From positions 1 through 8,432 of the forward strand of contig CAIRRW010000005.1 of assembly GCA_903881065.1 (NCBI GenBank): a stretch of 8,432 bases of DNA, in the 5' to 3' direction. The number at the start of each line of letters is the position of its first letter. Position 1 is the first letter of the stretch. Below are positions 8,184 to 8,432 of this stretch, in pieces. The stretch comes from an uncultured Bacteroidota bacterium (GTDB lineage: Bacteria; Bacteroidota; Bacteroidia; 2-12-FULL-35-15). The position numbers and the translations under genes were made by a program. The notes beneath the pieces are model-generated. The model was not told where the DNA came from. It saw nothing but the letters and a program-made list of their open reading frames with translations, and searched no databases.

Positions 8184-8291
8184 AGCTGAATTATCAGGAG
8201 CTGCACCAGTTGCATTTATTCCTATGTTTTGCGATTTTACTTCAACAACTGTAAAACAGATGAAAATAAAAAAGAGTATTCGTCTTTACAT
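8184..8291 (-). other. Signal-peptide-coding 5' extension of the fibre gene, interrupted by TAA at codon 2
   Basis: In frame with the ATG at 8183 there are 36 further upstream codons beginning with ATG (8289-8291). The second codon (8286-8288) is TAA. The remaining 34 codons are open and read RRILFFIFICFTVVEVKSQ, then NIGINATGAAPDNSA, joining MLDI. This is a clear export signal (two Arg, hydrophobic core, cleavage expected before Gln) followed by the N-terminus normal for this protein family. Replacing TAA with AAA would give the standard Met-Lys-Arg-Arg opening, a one-base difference. No ATG, GTG or TTG lies between the stop and 8183; only ATA and ATT could act as rare starts. What is seen: ATG-TAA and the intact signal. 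What is inferred: a nonsense mutation or sequence error in an 875-codon gene. Confidence 0.75.
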
Positions 8292-8299
8292 GCATCGAA

Positions 8300-8333
8300 A
8301 ATATCATACTTTAATCGTTAAAAATATGATATT
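8300..8333. promoter_or_regulatory. 9-bp perfect inverted repeat just upstream of the fibre gene start
   Basis: AATATCATA at 8300-8308 and TATGATATT at 8325-8333 are perfect reverse complements separated by 16 bases. In RNA read from the minus strand, three A-U pairs beyond a wobble pair could extend the stem to about 13 pairs around an 8-base loop. The near arm ends 8 bases before the in-frame ATG at 8291. This position suits an operator or a 5' leader hairpin affecting translation. The arms are very AT-rich, so chance is possible, and no T-run or GC stem suggests a terminator. No Bacteroidota -33/-7 promoter is recognisable between here and the window end. Confidence 0.35.
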
Positions 8334-8432
8334 AGTCAGCCTATTGTTTTAATTCGGAAGTTTTTGAAGGCGGAAGAGTGGTTGCAATCCAACTTATATT
8401 CTTACAAAGAAGCAAGATTTATCGTTAGCAAC

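Noticed and set aside
5664..8291. Stop-codon reassignment (TAA read as an amino acid) to explain the ATG-TAA pair
   Set aside because: The fibre gene itself, the propeller gene, the small T9SS gene and the symporter all end naturally at TAA, so TAA is a functional stop in this genome.
8089..8352. 87-codon open frame on the plus strand over the fibre gene's 5' end
   Set aside because: It is antisense to the conserved fibre N-terminus and signal peptide, has no recognisable domain, and its C-terminal part covers the inverted repeat; it is best explained as a shadow.
8322..8432. Stop-free plus-strand frame running to the right window edge (37 codons)
   Set aside because: It has no ATG, only an internal TTG at 8364, and no recognisable motif; it is too short to support a divergent gene. 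I see no other gene in 8292-8432.

Overview
The window comes from an AT-rich member of the Bacteroidota. Two proteins end in type IX secretion (T9SS) type A sorting domains, a system confined to this phylum and its relatives. Start codons also lack Shine-Dalgarno sequences, and the signal peptides end just before Gln, both typical of the group. All complete genes stop with TAA, so the standard bacterial code applies.

Layout: (1) positions 1-294, minus strand, the first 98 codons of a glutamine-dependent asparagine synthetase running off the left edge. (2) 295-469, a divergent intergenic region. (3) 470-1963, plus strand, a sodium:solute symporter. (4) 1976-8183, minus strand, three tightly packed genes convergent with the symporter. 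In transcription order these are a trimeric-fibre-like protein with YadA-head-type repeats and a phage-type S74 chaperone domain (5664-8183, probably intended to start at 8291), a seven-bladed SBBP-repeat beta-propeller with a T9SS tail (3275-5653), and a smaller T9SS-tailed surface protein (1976-3232). (5) 8292-8432, a short upstream region with a 9-bp perfect inverted repeat next to the fibre start.

The three minus-strand genes look like one transcription unit (gaps of 10 and 42 bases) whose products are all built for export: a self-maturing fibre plus two proteins displayed or released by T9SS. A shared role at the cell surface, such as adhesion or coat formation, is inference from architecture and spacing. 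No enzyme active site is visible apart from the S74 self-processing dyad.

The oddest point is at the fibre gene's 5' end. An in-frame ATG at 8291 is followed at once by TAA, and then by an uninterrupted signal peptide and mature N-terminus that join the downstream ORF. The gene therefore has either a nonsense change in codon 2, a sequencing error, or an unusual initiation. I see no tRNA, rRNA, CRISPR array, insertion sequence or complete phage module.
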